The notes under the pieces: model-generated
Database searches by the model: none
Told to the model about the DNA's origin: nothing
The model's input: only the letters and a program-made list of their open reading frames with translations
In this document: positions 51,998 through 60,945 of the stretch, piece by piece
Layout: the number at the start of each line of letters is the position of its first letter
How positions within the stretch are numbered: position 1 is the first letter of the stretch
Position numbers and translations under genes: made by a program
NCBI GenBank assembly: GCA_934317215.1
Contig: CAKREH010000020.1
Coordinates: 1 to 62,968, forward strand
Length of the DNA: 62,968 nt
Reading direction: 5' to 3'
DNA from: an uncultured Roseburia sp.
GTDB taxonomy: Bacteria; Bacillota; Clostridia; Lachnospirales; Lachnospiraceae

Positions 51998-53734
51998 ATG
52001 GGATACAAAGAAAATTATGAGAGCTGGCTGAACAATCCTTATTTTGACGAGGATACCAGAAATGAGCTGAAAAGTATTGAGGGAAATGAGAAAGAGATCG
52101 AAGACCGTTTTTATATGGATCTGGAATTTGGTACAGCCGGACTTCGTGGCGTGATCGGAGCCGGAACCAACCGCATGAACATTTATACCGTGCGCAAGGC
52201 TACACAGGGACTTGCCAATTATATCAGCAGGGTAAACGGACAGAAACGAGGTGTTGCCATTGCCTATGATTCCCGTCATATGTCACCGGAGTTTGCAGAT
52301 GAAGCAGCACTCTGCCTGGCAGCAAATGGAATCAAAGCGTATGTATTTGAATCTTTAAGACCGACACCAGAACTTTCTTACGCAGTGCGTAAATTAGGAT
52401 GTATTGCCGGAATCAATGTGACAGCAAGCCACAATCCGCCGGAATATAATGGATATAAAGTATACTGGGAGGATGGTGCACAGATCACACCTCCACACGA
52501 TACCGGAATTATGGATGAAGTAAAAAAAGTAACCGATTATGCATCGGTAAAGACCATGCCGCTTGATGAGGCAAAGGCAGCAGGTCTCTATCAGGTGATC
52601 GGTGCAGATATCGACGATCCGTATATTGCAGAGTTAAAGAAACTGGTGTTACATCAGGACTGTATTGATAAAGTGGGCGGAGAGTTAAAGATCGTCTACA
52701 CACCGTTACATGGAACAGGCAATATTCCGGTACGCCGTGTATTAAAAGAACTTGGGTTTAAAAATGTATACGTTGTTCCGGAGCAGGAGCTGCCGGATGG
52801 AGACTTCCCGACCGTAAGCTACCCGAACCCGGAAGCAGCAGAGGCATTTGAACTTGGACTTGCCCTCGGCAAAAAAGTAGATGCAGACCTGATCCTTGCA
52901 ACAGACCCGGATGCAGACCGTCTCGGCGTGTATGTAAAGGACAGCAAAACAGGGGAATATCACAGCTTAACCGGTAATATGTCCGGCTGCCTGATCGGTG
53001 ATTATGTGATTGGACAGCGCAAAGAGCGTGATGGAAGCCTGCCGGCTGACGGTGCATTTATCCGTTCCATTGTTTCTACGAATATGGCAGATGCGATCGC
53101 TGACTATTACGGAATCGAGCTGGTAGAGGTACTGACCGGATTCAAGTTTATCGGACAGAAGATCTTAGAGTTTGAGACGACCGGAAAAGGAACTTATCTG
53201 TTTGGTATGGAAGAGAGCTACGGCTGTCTGACAGGAACCTATGCGAGAGATAAAGATGCGATCGTTGCATCCATGACACTCTGCGAAGCAGCTGCCTACT
53301 ATAAGACAAAGAATATGACACTGTGGGATGCAATGCTTGCAATGTATGAGAGATACGGCTATTACAAAGATGATGTGACATCCATCACCTTAAAGGGTAT
53401 CGAGGGACTTGCAAAGATTCAGGAGATCATGAATACGCTGCGTGATCAGGCACCACAGGAGATCGGCGATTATAAAGTAACTGCGATCCGTGACTACAAG
53501 AAAGATACGGTTACAGATCTTGCAACAGGCAAGGTAACACCGACCGGACTGCCGGCTTCGAATGTTCTTTACTATGAGATGACAGACGGCGCATGGGTAT
53601 GTGTAAGACCATCCGGTACAGAGCCAAAAGTGAAGTTTTATCTGGGTGTAAAAGGAAACTCTCTTGCGGATGCAGATCAGAAATCAGCGGATCTTTCAAA
53701 AGCAGTACATGCGATGATCGATAAAATGCTTTAA
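51998..53734 (+). CDS. pgcA: Phosphoglucomutase / phosphomannomutase
   Basis: The 578-residue enzyme interconverts glucose 6-phosphate and glucose 1-phosphate. The phosphoserine loop is TASHNPPEYNGYKV, the Mg2+ loop is DPDADRLGV, sugar binding is MEESYG and phosphate binding is RPSGTEPKVKFY. It should supply glucose 1-phosphate to GlgC. I chose the ATG at 51998 with GGGAGGAAAG upstream over the longer frame from 51935, which would run through the promoter. The symbol follows B. subtilis usage and is tentative because several alpha-phosphohexomutases exist. Confidence 0.92.
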   Translation: MGYKENYESWLNNPYFDEDTRNELKSIEGNEKEIEDRFYMDLEFGTAGLRGVIGAGTNRMNIYTVRKATQGLANYISRVNGQKRGVAIAYDSRHMSPEFADEAALCLAANGIKAYVFESLRPTPELSYAVRKLGCIAGINVTASHNPPEYNGYKVYWEDGAQITPPHDTGIMDEVKKVTDYASVKTMPLDEAKAAGLYQVIGADIDDPYIAELKKLVLHQDCIDKVGGELKIVYTPLHGTGNIPVRRVLKELGFKNVYVVPEQELPDGDFPTVSYPNPEAAEAFELGLALGKKVDADLILATDPDADRLGVYVKDSKTGEYHSLTGNMSGCLIGDYVIGQRKERDGSLPADGAFIRSIVSTNMADAIADYYGIELVEVLTGFKFIGQKILEFETTGKGTYLFGMEESYGCLTGTYARDKDAIVASMTLCEAAAYYKTKNMTLWDAMLAMYERYGYYKDDVTSITLKGIEGLAKIQEIMNTLRDQAPQEIGDYKVTAIRDYKKDTVTDLATGKVTPTGLPASNVLYYEMTDGAWVCVRPSGTEPKVKFYLGVKGNSLADADQKSADLSKAVHAMIDKML

Positions 53735-53777
53735 TACGAATTCTGGATAGAAAATGCCCATATTTCGGGGATTTTTC

Positions 53778-53806
53778 TTGACAACAGAAGTAAAAACAAG
53801 TATAAA
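53778..53806 (+). promoter_or_regulatory. SigA-type promoter of hup
   Basis: TTGACA (53778-53783), 17-bp spacer, TATAAA (53801-53806). A leader of about 100 nt follows, containing the perfect palindrome ACGGATATCCGT (53830-53841). Confidence 0.75.
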
Positions 53807-53910
53807 TAATGAAGTAGGTATTACAGTGTACGGATATCCGTCAGGGATTGGTGCATCAGAAAACCGCAAAATTAAATTTACTGCGAAAATCCAGAGGAGG
53901 AATTTTTAAC

Positions 53911-54186
53911 ATGAACAAAGCAGAATTAGTTGCAGCAATGGCTGAGAAAACTGAATTAAGCAAAAAAGACGCAGAAGCAGCATTAAAAGCTTTCACAGAC
54001 GTTGTAGCTGAAGAATTAAAAAAAGGTGAGAAAATCCAGTTAGTTGGATTTGGAACATTCGAAGTATCTGAGAGAGCAGAGAGAACAGGAAGAAATCCAC
54101 AGAGCGGTAAAGAGATGGTTATTCCGGCTTCTAAAGCTCCAAAATTCAAAGCTGGTAAAGCTTTAAAAGATATGGTTAACGCATAA
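53911..54186 (+). CDS. hup: HU family DNA-binding protein
   Basis: The 91-residue histone-like protein starts MNKAELVAAMAEKTELSK and has the DNA-binding arm RTGRNPQSGKEMVIPASKAP, with the conserved Pro at its tip. It packages the chromosome and helps replication and recombination. AGGAGG at 53895-53900 is an excellent ribosome site. A promoter and a terminator make it a single-gene unit. Its place next to rqcP/yabP is common in Clostridia. Confidence 0.96.
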   Translation: MNKAELVAAMAEKTELSKKDAEAALKAFTDVVAEELKKGEKIQLVGFGTFEVSERAERTGRNPQSGKEMVIPASKAPKFKAGKALKDMVNA

Positions 54187-54206
54187 TCATAACAGAAAAG
54201 ATTCTA

Positions 54207-54237
54207 AGCGGGTTCCGGTTGTGGGATCCGCTTTTTT
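54207..54237 (+). terminator. Terminator of hup
   Basis: AGCGGGTTCC (54207-54216) pairs with GGGATCCGCT (54223-54232) with two wobbles, then a T6 tract. Confidence 0.8.
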
Positions 54238-54251
54238 GTTGGAGGATTACT

Positions 54252-54494
54252 ATGAGACTTGATAAATTTTTAAAAGTATCCCGTCTGATCAAACGCCGCA
54301 CAGTGGCAAACGAGGCATGTGATGCGGGAAGGGTATCTGTAAATGGAAAACCGGCGAAAGCATCGGTCAATGTCAAAGTCGGGGATATCATTGAGATCGC
54401 ATTTGGAACGAAAACCGTAAAAGTGCGTGTACTCGATCTGTTGGATACTACGAAAAAAGAACAGGCAAAAGATTTATTTGAATATATAGCATAA
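54252..54494 (+). CDS. rqcP: S4-domain RNA-binding protein RqcP (YabO)
   Basis: The 80-residue protein is one S4 domain: MRLDKFLKVSRLIKRRTVAN, GRVSVNGKPAK and VKVGDIIEIAFG. RqcP helps move the nascent chain during alanine tailing in ribosome quality control in Gram-positive bacteria. TGGAGGA upstream fixes the ATG at 54252; the longer frame from 54219 has no site. It precedes yabP by 72 bp, the same order as in B. subtilis (yabO-yabP-yabQ-divIC). Confidence 0.9.
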   Translation: MRLDKFLKVSRLIKRRTVANEACDAGRVSVNGKPAKASVNVKVGDIIEIAFGTKTVKVRVLDLLDTTKKEQAKDLFEYIA

Positions 54495-54566
54495 AAGCAG
54501 GCACCTTCTAATATATTTAGAAACGGTAATAGATATTTCCGCCAATAAATATCAGGAGGTCTTAGG

Positions 54567-54857
54567 ATGGATGATAAAAATACTAATGTGACAAAGTCAC
54601 ATAAGGTACTGCTTGCAAACCGTAAAAGCGGAGCTTTTTCCGGCGTGGTGGATGTGTTGTCATTTGATGTGGCAGAGATTCTGTTAGAGACAGAACTTGG
54701 CATGCTTTTAATAAAAGGACATGATCTTCATGTGAACCGTCTTACCCTGGAAAAAGGTGAAATTGATATTGAGGGAAGAATTGATTCCCTGACGTATTCC
54801 GATATCAAAAATACAGGAAAACAGGCGGAATCTATTTTAGGAAGGCTGTTCAAATGA
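54567..54857 (+). CDS. yabP: Sporulation protein YabP
   Basis: The 96-residue protein matches YabP: SHKVLLANRKSGAFSGVVDV, then SFDVAEILLETELGMLLIKG and DLHVNRLTLEKGEIDIEGRI. In B. subtilis it is made in the mother cell and is needed for spore formation with YabQ. AGGAGG precedes the ATG. The last codons overlap yabQ by 4 bp. I saw no clear SigE promoter. Confidence 0.92.
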   Translation: MDDKNTNVTKSHKVLLANRKSGAFSGVVDVLSFDVAEILLETELGMLLIKGHDLHVNRLTLEKGEIDIEGRIDSLTYSDIKNTGKQAESILGRLFK

Positions 54858-55309
54858 TGGCTGTCAGCGCAGCGATCAGTGAGCAGGCAGCCTCGCTTGG
54901 AGTATCCATATTGATTGGCGGTGCATTGTTTCTTTTATATGATATTTTCCGGATATTTCGCAGAGTCGTGCCACACGGGAATTTCTGGATCGGTGTGGAG
55001 GATTTTTTTTACTGGCTCTGCTGTACTGCTGTGGTTTTTGTGATGCTGTATCGGGAAAATGACGGCATGGTGAGGGGGTTTTCCATAGGCGGCATCGTGA
55101 TTGGCATGCTGCTCTATTATTTTCTGCTCAGTCGGTTTGTCATACGGATCAATGTGATGGTCTTTGGGTCGGTTTTTGGTCTGATCGGCAAAATATTTGG
55201 TACTATTTTACTACCATTCAGAAAATATGGAAAAAAAATTATACAATTTTTCAGAAAACGATTGAAAAAAGTATGCAGAGCAGTTAGAATTGGATTATGT
55301 AAACTATAG
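54854..55309 (+). CDS. yabQ: Spore cortex biosynthesis protein YabQ
   Basis: The 151-residue membrane protein has hydrophobic segments near residues 12-32 (LGVSILIGGALFLLYDIF), 45-66 and 72-105, then a basic C-terminus. The IFRRVVPHG and VEDFFYWLCCTAVVFVMLYRENDG stretches are typical of YabQ, which is needed for cortex formation. It overlaps yabP by 4 bp. divIC follows 62 bp later. Confidence 0.9.
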   Translation: MMAVSAAISEQAASLGVSILIGGALFLLYDIFRIFRRVVPHGNFWIGVEDFFYWLCCTAVVFVMLYRENDGMVRGFSIGGIVIGMLLYYFLLSRFVIRINVMVFGSVFGLIGKIFGTILLPFRKYGKKIIQFFRKRLKKVCRAVRIGLCKL

Positions 55310-55371
55310 CCTGATGGAACACTTGTGAAAAAAAGTCAGGACAGCGGTATATCAGATGGAAGGAAACAGAT

Positions 55372-55674
55372 ATGGCAGGTAGGGGACGTCGGAAAAAAAA
55401 TAATAACAGAGCAGGAAAGCTTTGTATTGGAATGATCGTCATTGCGTTTGTTGCGGTAATGTCTGCCCAGATCATCAGAGTTTACCAGAAAGATCAGGCG
55501 TACATGCAGCAGGAGGCGTCGCTTCAGAAACAGTTAGAGGAAGAAACTGCAAGGGGAGAACAGCTGAGCAGCTATGAGACGTATACAAAGTCCCAGCAGT
55601 ATGTGGAAGATACAGCAAAGAGTAAATTAGGACTTGCCTATGATAATGAGATCATCTTCAAGGAAGCGAAATGA
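55372..55674 (+). CDS. divIC: Septum formation initiator (DivIC/FtsB family)
   Basis: The 100-residue protein has a basic N-terminus (AGRGRRKKNNNR), one membrane segment (about 16-36, LCIGMIVIAFVAVMSAQI) and a coiled coil (about 40-70, YMQQEASLQKQLEEE). The C-terminal part YVEDTAKSKLGLAYDNEIIF is typical of DivIC/FtsB, part of the FtsL-DivIC-DivIB division complex. Its position after yabQ matches B. subtilis. It ends at a terminator. Confidence 0.9.
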   Translation: MAGRGRRKKNNNRAGKLCIGMIVIAFVAVMSAQIIRVYQKDQAYMQQEASLQKQLEEETARGEQLSSYETYTKSQQYVEDTAKSKLGLAYDNEIIFKEAK

Positions 55675-55690
55675 TAAAATAACAAAATGA

Positions 55691-55738
55691 AAAACCAGTT
55701 CCATGATGTGCGTATGACACAGATGGAACTGGTTTTTT
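55691..55738. terminator. Bidirectional terminator between divIC and the aldo/keto reductase
   Basis: AAAACCAGTTCCAT (55691-55704) pairs perfectly with ATGGAACTGGTTTT (55723-55736). A- and T-tracts on the two sides suit convergent genes. Confidence 0.9.
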
Positions 55739-55746
55739 GTTACCTG

Positions 55747-56736
55747 TTATTTTACGATAGCATCGATTTTATCCAGCTCTTCTTTGGAGAAAGAAGTATG
55801 TCCAATGATACCGATATTGTCTAAGATCTGCTCCGGTTTTGAGGCACCGATCAGTACGCTTGTCACATGGTCGTCCTTTAAGATCCAGCTTAATGCCATT
55901 TCAGCGAGTGTCTGACCACGCTGTCCTGCCAGTTCATTTAATGCTTTGATCTGACTGAGACGTTCCGGTGTCAAGGAAGATTCATGTAAGAAACGTCCGT
56001 CTTTTGCGATACGGCTGTCTGCTGGAATCCCGTTTAAGTAGCGGTTGGTCAGCATGCCCTGTGCTAAAGGAGAGAATGCAATGATACCTTTTTTCAGGTC
56101 ACGGGCAGTTTCCTTTAAGCCGTTCTCCTCGATGGTACGGTCAAAGATCGAATAACGGTTCTGGTTGATGATGAACGGACATTTTAAGTCGTTCAAAATA
56201 GCTGCTGCCTTCTTTAAGGTTGGTCCGTCATAGTTAGAAAGTCCGACATAAAGTGCCTTGCCGCTTTTTACGATAGAATCAAGTGCACCCATTGTCTCTT
56301 CAAGCGGTGTTTCCGGATCCATGCGGTGATGGTAGAAGATATCGACATATTCAAGACCAAGTCTCTTTAAACTCTGATCTAAACTTGCGATCAGGTACTT
56401 GCGGCTTCCCCAATTGCCGTAAGGCCCTTCCCACATATCATAACCTGCCTTCGTGCTGATCAGAAGCTCGTCACGGTACGGCAGAAAATCATCTTTTAAA
56501 ATCTGACCGAAATTGCGCTCAGCGCTTCCGTAAGCAGGCCCGTAATTGTTAGCGAGATCGAAGTGGGTAATGCCGTGGTCGAATGCGGTGCGGCACATTG
56601 CCTTCATGTTATCGTAACATCCTGTATCACCGAAATTATGCCATAATCCCAAAGATACGATCGGAAGTTTTAATCCGCTTGCTCCGCAGCGGTTATACTG
56701 CATGGTTTCATAACGTCTGCTGTCTGCTGTATACAT
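55747..56736 (-). CDS. Aldo/keto reductase (YghZ-like)
   Basis: The 329-residue NADPH-dependent reductase has the AKR tetrad in HFDLANNYGPAYG (Asp/Tyr) and the His of FYHHRMD, with the typical LIGASKPEQI cofactor motif. It is most like the AKR14/YghZ group that reduces glyceraldehyde 3-phosphate and methylglyoxal. I chose the ATG at 56736 with GGAGGG upstream rather than 56793. It interrupts the divIC-spoIIE run on the opposite strand, so it is probably an insertion into the conserved cluster. Substrate not certain. Confidence 0.88.
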   Translation of the reverse strand: MYTADSRRYETMQYNRCGASGLKLPIVSLGLWHNFGDTGCYDNMKAMCRTAFDHGITHFDLANNYGPAYGSAERNFGQILKDDFLPYRDELLISTKAGYDMWEGPYGNWGSRKYLIASLDQSLKRLGLEYVDIFYHHRMDPETPLEETMGALDSIVKSGKALYVGLSNYDGPTLKKAAAILNDLKCPFIINQNRYSIFDRTIEENGLKETARDLKKGIIAFSPLAQGMLTNRYLNGIPADSRIAKDGRFLHESSLTPERLSQIKALNELAGQRGQTLAEMALSWILKDDHVTSVLIGASKPEQILDNIGIIGHTSFSKEELDKIDAIVK

Positions 56737-56922
56737 TTTAGCCCTCCATTTCTGTACCGGTTTTGCGTATGTTAAGATCGGGGGTAAGTGCAAAACCGGG
56801 GTTGAAAAATACTATGCAATGATTATAACACATAACCTGAATGAGGTGTGAGGGCAATGTGAAATTCCTAAAAATAATCAACTGTTTTGAACTCCCTCGA
56901 AAGGACATCGAAAAAGAGATTT

Positions 56923-56987
56923 TGGCGAAAACTTTTTTAAAATCGGGCATTTCTTTGACAAAGATTTTTGTTTCTGACTCCTATAAT
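56923..56987 (+). promoter_or_regulatory. Spo0A-type promoter of spoIIE (21-bp spacing)
   Basis: TTGACA (56955-56960) and TATAAT (56982-56987) are perfect consensus hexamers but 21 bp apart, too far for normal SigA. The long spacing matches the Spo0A-activated spoIIE and spoIIG promoters of B. subtilis. TTTGACAAA (56954-56962), which is the reverse complement of the Spo0A box TTTGTCAAA, overlaps the -35, and TGGCGAA (56923-56929) lies further upstream. It lies 77 bp before the spoIIE start. Confidence 0.78.
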
Positions 56988-57064
56988 GGGATGCACCCGA
57001 AAAAATCCGGCAGACAAAATGCCGTGGCTGGAGGGAGAAATAAGAAAGTGTAAGGAGAAAAGGA

Positions 57065-58906
57065 ATGAAAAAGATGGGAGTCAGACAAATGATATTTGGG
57101 ATACTCGGGAGCCTGGCATGCGGAGTCAGTGTGATGGGATGTTATCCGTTTGTGCCGGCATATTTTACTGCGCTCTATTTAGAACAGGTGAACGGAGTGA
57201 TGCTGCTTGCATTTATGTACATAGGAATGACCATATTTATGCCGCTTACCGCAGCGGTAAAATACGGGGTGACACTGATCGTTATGATCGGCGCAGTGAA
57301 GCTGATCGAATGGGCGAATGAAGGATGCCCGGCATTCTTAGCGGGTGTAATGGCGGGGCTTACCACACTGATCTTATCGTTTTGCGGAAGTCTCCTTGAG
57401 TGGAAAAACCAGCCGGACGGAGCGGCGGTATTTTTAGAGGCAGTCTTTATTTTTGGCGCGGTGATCCTTTTAAACCGCTGCATTCATTTTCTGATGGAGT
57501 GGACACCTTTGCACCGGAAAATGGAGGAACTGCCGGAGAGTGGGAATGGTGAACGGCTTAAAAATTATGCAGAGTCTTTTCAGGGGCTGTCCCGGATATT
57601 TTTAAATATGAGTGCGGGAAAAGAAAAATATGCGGCGGACGAGCTTGGCAGGGTACAAAACGAACTGACCGGAAAGGTCTGTGCCTCCTGTGAATCCTGC
57701 GCACTCTGCTGGGAGAGAGACTGCACACCGCTCTATGGAATTTTGTCCTCAATGATCACGTCCATCTGGCAGGTTGGGGAACCGGGAGCGGAAAATGAGG
57801 CGGAGTTAAAGAAGTACTGTGCGAAAAGCCGGGATATGGTGGAGGAGGCGGTGCGGGTGTTTGAGCGTGTCAGCTTAAATCATGCATGGTATAACCGTCT
57901 TTTGGAAAACAGGCAGGTGATCGCGGAACAGCTTGATGCCATGGCTTATATCATGCAGGACTGTGCAAGAGAAGAACGTGTGCTTGATACGCAGGAGAGA
58001 AGGGCAATTTCTGAGATCTGTTACCGGGCAAAAGAAAGAGGAATTTCCATTGAGGAAATACATCTGATCGAGACACTTGACGGCAGATTAAAACTGAGCG
58101 CTGTTTTAAAAAGCAGAATGGGAGGCTGTATTGCTTTGAAATCATTTGTGACTGCAGCGGAACATGCGTTAGGCAGACAGATGCGGGCGGCAGCCGACAC
58201 AAAAACTTTCATCTCAAAGGAACCGGTCAGCTATGTTTTTTATGAGGACACGGTGTACCGCAATGTACAGGGGATTGCGAGAGTCAAAAAAGACGGGGCA
58301 AAAATATCGGGGGATAATTTTTCTTTTCTTGAGTTAGAGCGCGGAGAATTTCTGCTCGGACTTTCGGATGGAATGGGATCAGGCAGCATGGCATGTAAAG
58401 AGAGCGAGATGGTCTTAGATCTGGTTGAGCGTTTTTTGGAGGCGGGGTTTTCCGTTGAGACGGCGATACGCATGATGAATTCCGCGATGGTCATGAAAGG
58501 GGCAGATGATCTGTACTCTACGGTCGATCTCTGCAAGATCAATCTTTATACCGGAATGGCAAAGTTATATAAGATTGGTGCAGCAGCTACTTTTATAAAG
58601 AGAGGAACGGAGGTGGAATGTATCACTTCGCAGAGCCTGCCGGTCGGAGCGCAGGTACAGATGGATATCTCTGTGCAGGAAACAAAATTAACGGGGGGTG
58701 ATTTTATTGTCATGGTAACGGATGGTGTGTTAGAATATCTGCATGTGAAGAAGCCGGAGGATACCATGCAGGAAATCATAGAGAGCATACAGACAAATAA
58801 TCCGGGCATACTGGCAAAAAAAATCATGGAGCGCGTCATGCTTTTTACAGGAGGAAAGGCGAAGGATGATATGACCGTGTTAGCGGCATGTATCTGGGAA
58901 AAATAA
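57065..58906 (+). CDS. spoIIE: Stage II sporulation protein E (PP2C-type phosphatase)
   Basis: SpoIIE dephosphorylates SpoIIAA and so turns on SigF in the forespore. The C-terminal PP2C domain (about 400-610) has the metal-binding Asp435 (LSDGMGSG) and Asp553 (VTDGVLEYL). The N-terminal part has about five membrane segments (residues 8-135), half the ten of the B. subtilis protein, and the total of 613 is well short of the usual 800-830. The middle region (140-390) has a Cys cluster (CASCESCALC) that may bind metal. AAGGAG precedes the ATG. It is joined to tilS. Confidence 0.92.
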   Translation: MKKMGVRQMIFGILGSLACGVSVMGCYPFVPAYFTALYLEQVNGVMLLAFMYIGMTIFMPLTAAVKYGVTLIVMIGAVKLIEWANEGCPAFLAGVMAGLTTLILSFCGSLLEWKNQPDGAAVFLEAVFIFGAVILLNRCIHFLMEWTPLHRKMEELPESGNGERLKNYAESFQGLSRIFLNMSAGKEKYAADELGRVQNELTGKVCASCESCALCWERDCTPLYGILSSMITSIWQVGEPGAENEAELKKYCAKSRDMVEEAVRVFERVSLNHAWYNRLLENRQVIAEQLDAMAYIMQDCAREERVLDTQERRAISEICYRAKERGISIEEIHLIETLDGRLKLSAVLKSRMGGCIALKSFVTAAEHALGRQMRAAADTKTFISKEPVSYVFYEDTVYRNVQGIARVKKDGAKISGDNFSFLELERGEFLLGLSDGMGSGSMACKESEMVLDLVERFLEAGFSVETAIRMMNSAMVMKGADDLYSTVDLCKINLYTGMAKLYKIGAAATFIKRGTEVECITSQSLPVGAQVQMDISVQETKLTGGDFIVMVTDGVLEYLHVKKPEDTMQEIIESIQTNNPGILAKKIMERVMLFTGGKAKDDMTVLAACIWEK

Positions 58907-60412
58907 ATGACAGAAGATGTATTAAACTGGATCAAAAAAGAAAAACTGATGACAGAAGGGGATACCGTGATCGTGGGACTCTCCGGTGGAGCGGATTCGG
59001 TTGCGCTTTTGCTTGTGCTTTTGGAATTGCGCGATAGAATCGGCTATACACTGCTGGCTATTCATGTAGAACACGGGATCCGTGGCGAGGAGAGCAGACA
59101 GGATGCGGCGTTTGTGGAAAAACTCTGCAGACAGAAACAGATCCCGTGTAAAATATGTCCGGTCAATGTGCCGGAATATGCTGCCACAGAGGGAACCGGT
59201 GTTGAGGAAGCTGCGAGGATACTCCGCTATGACTGTTATCAGAAGGCCGCGGAGGAACTTAAGAAAAAAGGTGCAGGACATGTCTGCATTGCCCTTGCAC
59301 ACCATGCAAACGATAATGCTGAGACCGTCTTATTTCAGATGGCGCGGGGGAGCGGCGTGCATGGAATGTGCGGAATGCACCCGAAACGTGTGTTGTCAGA
59401 GGACATTTTGATTGTGCGTCCGCTTCTTTGTGTGTCGAGAGGGCAGATTGAGGAGTATCTGAAAAAGTGTGGACAGGATTACCGGACGGATGGCACAAAT
59501 CTGGATATCAATTACAGCAGAAACCGTATCCGCCACTGTATCCTGCCGGAACTTTCAATGATCAATGAGCAGGCAGTTTCACATATGAATCAGAGCGCAC
59601 TGCTTTTGCAGCAGGTGGCCGGTTATATGGAGCAGGAGATAAAAAAAGCCGTGCAGACATGCTGCATTGGTGGGGACGGTGCATACGTTATTTTAGAAAA
59701 TGAGTGGAAAAAGTATCCTGAGATCATAAGACGGGAGATCGTTCATGAGGTGCTTGGAAAGACTGCCGGCAGCCGGAAAGATCTTGGCATGGTACATGTG
59801 CAGGATGTCTGTGCGCTGATGGAGAAACAGACCGGACGGGAGATCACACTTCCATATCAGATGACGGCGAGAAGGATCTATGAGGGGGTAAGGTTGTGCC
59901 GGAGCGGGACGCACAAAGCTGGCACGGGAACATGGCAGGAGAAAGGTGGATGTGAAACAGAAGATGCAGCAGGTGCTTCACAGTCATTTTATGAGGTTAC
60001 GGCAGATGATTTTGCAAAACTTGAGGCAGGAGAAACGATAAATATTACACTGCCGGATGCCAATGTGCGTCTCAGAATGCTTTTATTTTCGGGAAAAATT
60101 GACGAAATTCCAAAAAATCAGTATACGAAATGGCTGAATTATGATAGGATAGAACGTGGCTTGCAGTTTCGGAGAAGGGCATCGGGAGATTATCTGACGG
60201 TGGATGATGCAGGACATAAGAAGAAACTGAAAAGCTATTTTATTGACGAAAAAATACCGCAGATAAAAAGAGAGCACGTATGGCTTTTAGCGCAGCAGTC
60301 GCATGTGTTATGGGTCATTGGCGGGCGGATCAGTGCCGTCTGCAAAATAAAAGAAGATACAAAAAAGATTCTGGAAGTAAGGATCGACGGAGGAAATTAT
60401 CGTGAAGATTAA
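58907..60412 (+). CDS. tilS: tRNA(Ile)-lysidine synthase
   Basis: The 501-residue enzyme turns C34 of tRNA-Ile into lysidine, giving it AUA specificity. The PP-loop motif is GLSGGADSVALL near residue 24-35. HVEHGIRGEESRQDA, ALAHHANDNAETVLF and the TDGTNLD(I)NYSRNRIRH signature follow. The last 110 residues are the tRNA-binding C-terminal domain. The ATG directly follows the spoIIE stop. The gene overlaps hpt by 11 bp, keeping the B. subtilis tilS-hprT-ftsH order. Confidence 0.94.
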   Translation: MTEDVLNWIKKEKLMTEGDTVIVGLSGGADSVALLLVLLELRDRIGYTLLAIHVEHGIRGEESRQDAAFVEKLCRQKQIPCKICPVNVPEYAATEGTGVEEAARILRYDCYQKAAEELKKKGAGHVCIALAHHANDNAETVLFQMARGSGVHGMCGMHPKRVLSEDILIVRPLLCVSRGQIEEYLKKCGQDYRTDGTNLDINYSRNRIRHCILPELSMINEQAVSHMNQSALLLQQVAGYMEQEIKKAVQTCCIGGDGAYVILENEWKKYPEIIRREIVHEVLGKTAGSRKDLGMVHVQDVCALMEKQTGREITLPYQMTARRIYEGVRLCRSGTHKAGTGTWQEKGGCETEDAAGASQSFYEVTADDFAKLEAGETINITLPDANVRLRMLLFSGKIDEIPKNQYTKWLNYDRIERGLQFRRRASGDYLTVDDAGHKKKLKSYFIDEKIPQIKREHVWLLAQQSHVLWVIGGRISAVCKIKEDTKKILEVRIDGGNYRED

Positions 60413-60932
60413 AAACATTAACGTTCATTTTACGGAAGCAGAGATTGAAAAAAAGATCAGAGAATTAGGTGCAAGGATCAGTGAGGATTATGCCGGGGAA
60501 TCCGTATGCCTGATCTGTATTTTAAAGGGGGCGTCTTTCTTTACCTGTGAGCTGGCAAAGAGGATCACCGTTCCGGTAGAAGTGGAATTTATGTCTGTTT
60601 CAAGTTATGGCTCCGGTACGGAATCCAGCGGAATTGTAAAGATCGTGCAGGATTTATCAACAAGCATTGAAGGAAAGAATGTCATTGTTGTCGAGGACAT
60701 TATCGATACAGGAAGAACTTTAAGCTACCTTCTGGAGAATTTGAAAACAAGAAGTCCAAAGAGTGTCCGTCTGTGTACACTTCTTGACAAACCGGAACGC
60801 AGAGTTGTGGATGTGAAGGTTGACTATGTCGGATTTGAGATACCGGACGAATTTGTAGTAGGTTATGGTCTTGATTATAATCAGCAGTACCGTAATCTGC
60901 CTTACATTGGATTTGTGGAGATAGAGGAATAA
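60402..60932 (+). CDS. hpt: Hypoxanthine phosphoribosyltransferase
   Basis: The 176-residue enzyme turns hypoxanthine or guanine plus PRPP into nucleotides. The PRPP loop is VVEDIIDTGRTLSYL, and LICILKGASFFTCEL and the late YVGFEIPDEFVVGYGLDYN are family marks. It starts at a GTG inside the end of tilS, with GGAGGAAAT upstream. It overlaps tilS by 11 bp, so it is coupled to it. It works with Prs. Confidence 0.95.
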   Translation: MKIKNINVHFTEAEIEKKIRELGARISEDYAGESVCLICILKGASFFTCELAKRITVPVEVEFMSVSSYGSGTESSGIVKIVQDLSTSIEGKNVIVVEDIIDTGRTLSYLLENLKTRSPKSVRLCTLLDKPERRVVDVKVDYVGFEIPDEFVVGYGLDYNQQYRNLPYIGFVEIEE

Positions 60933-60945
60933 AGGAGAAAAGGGA

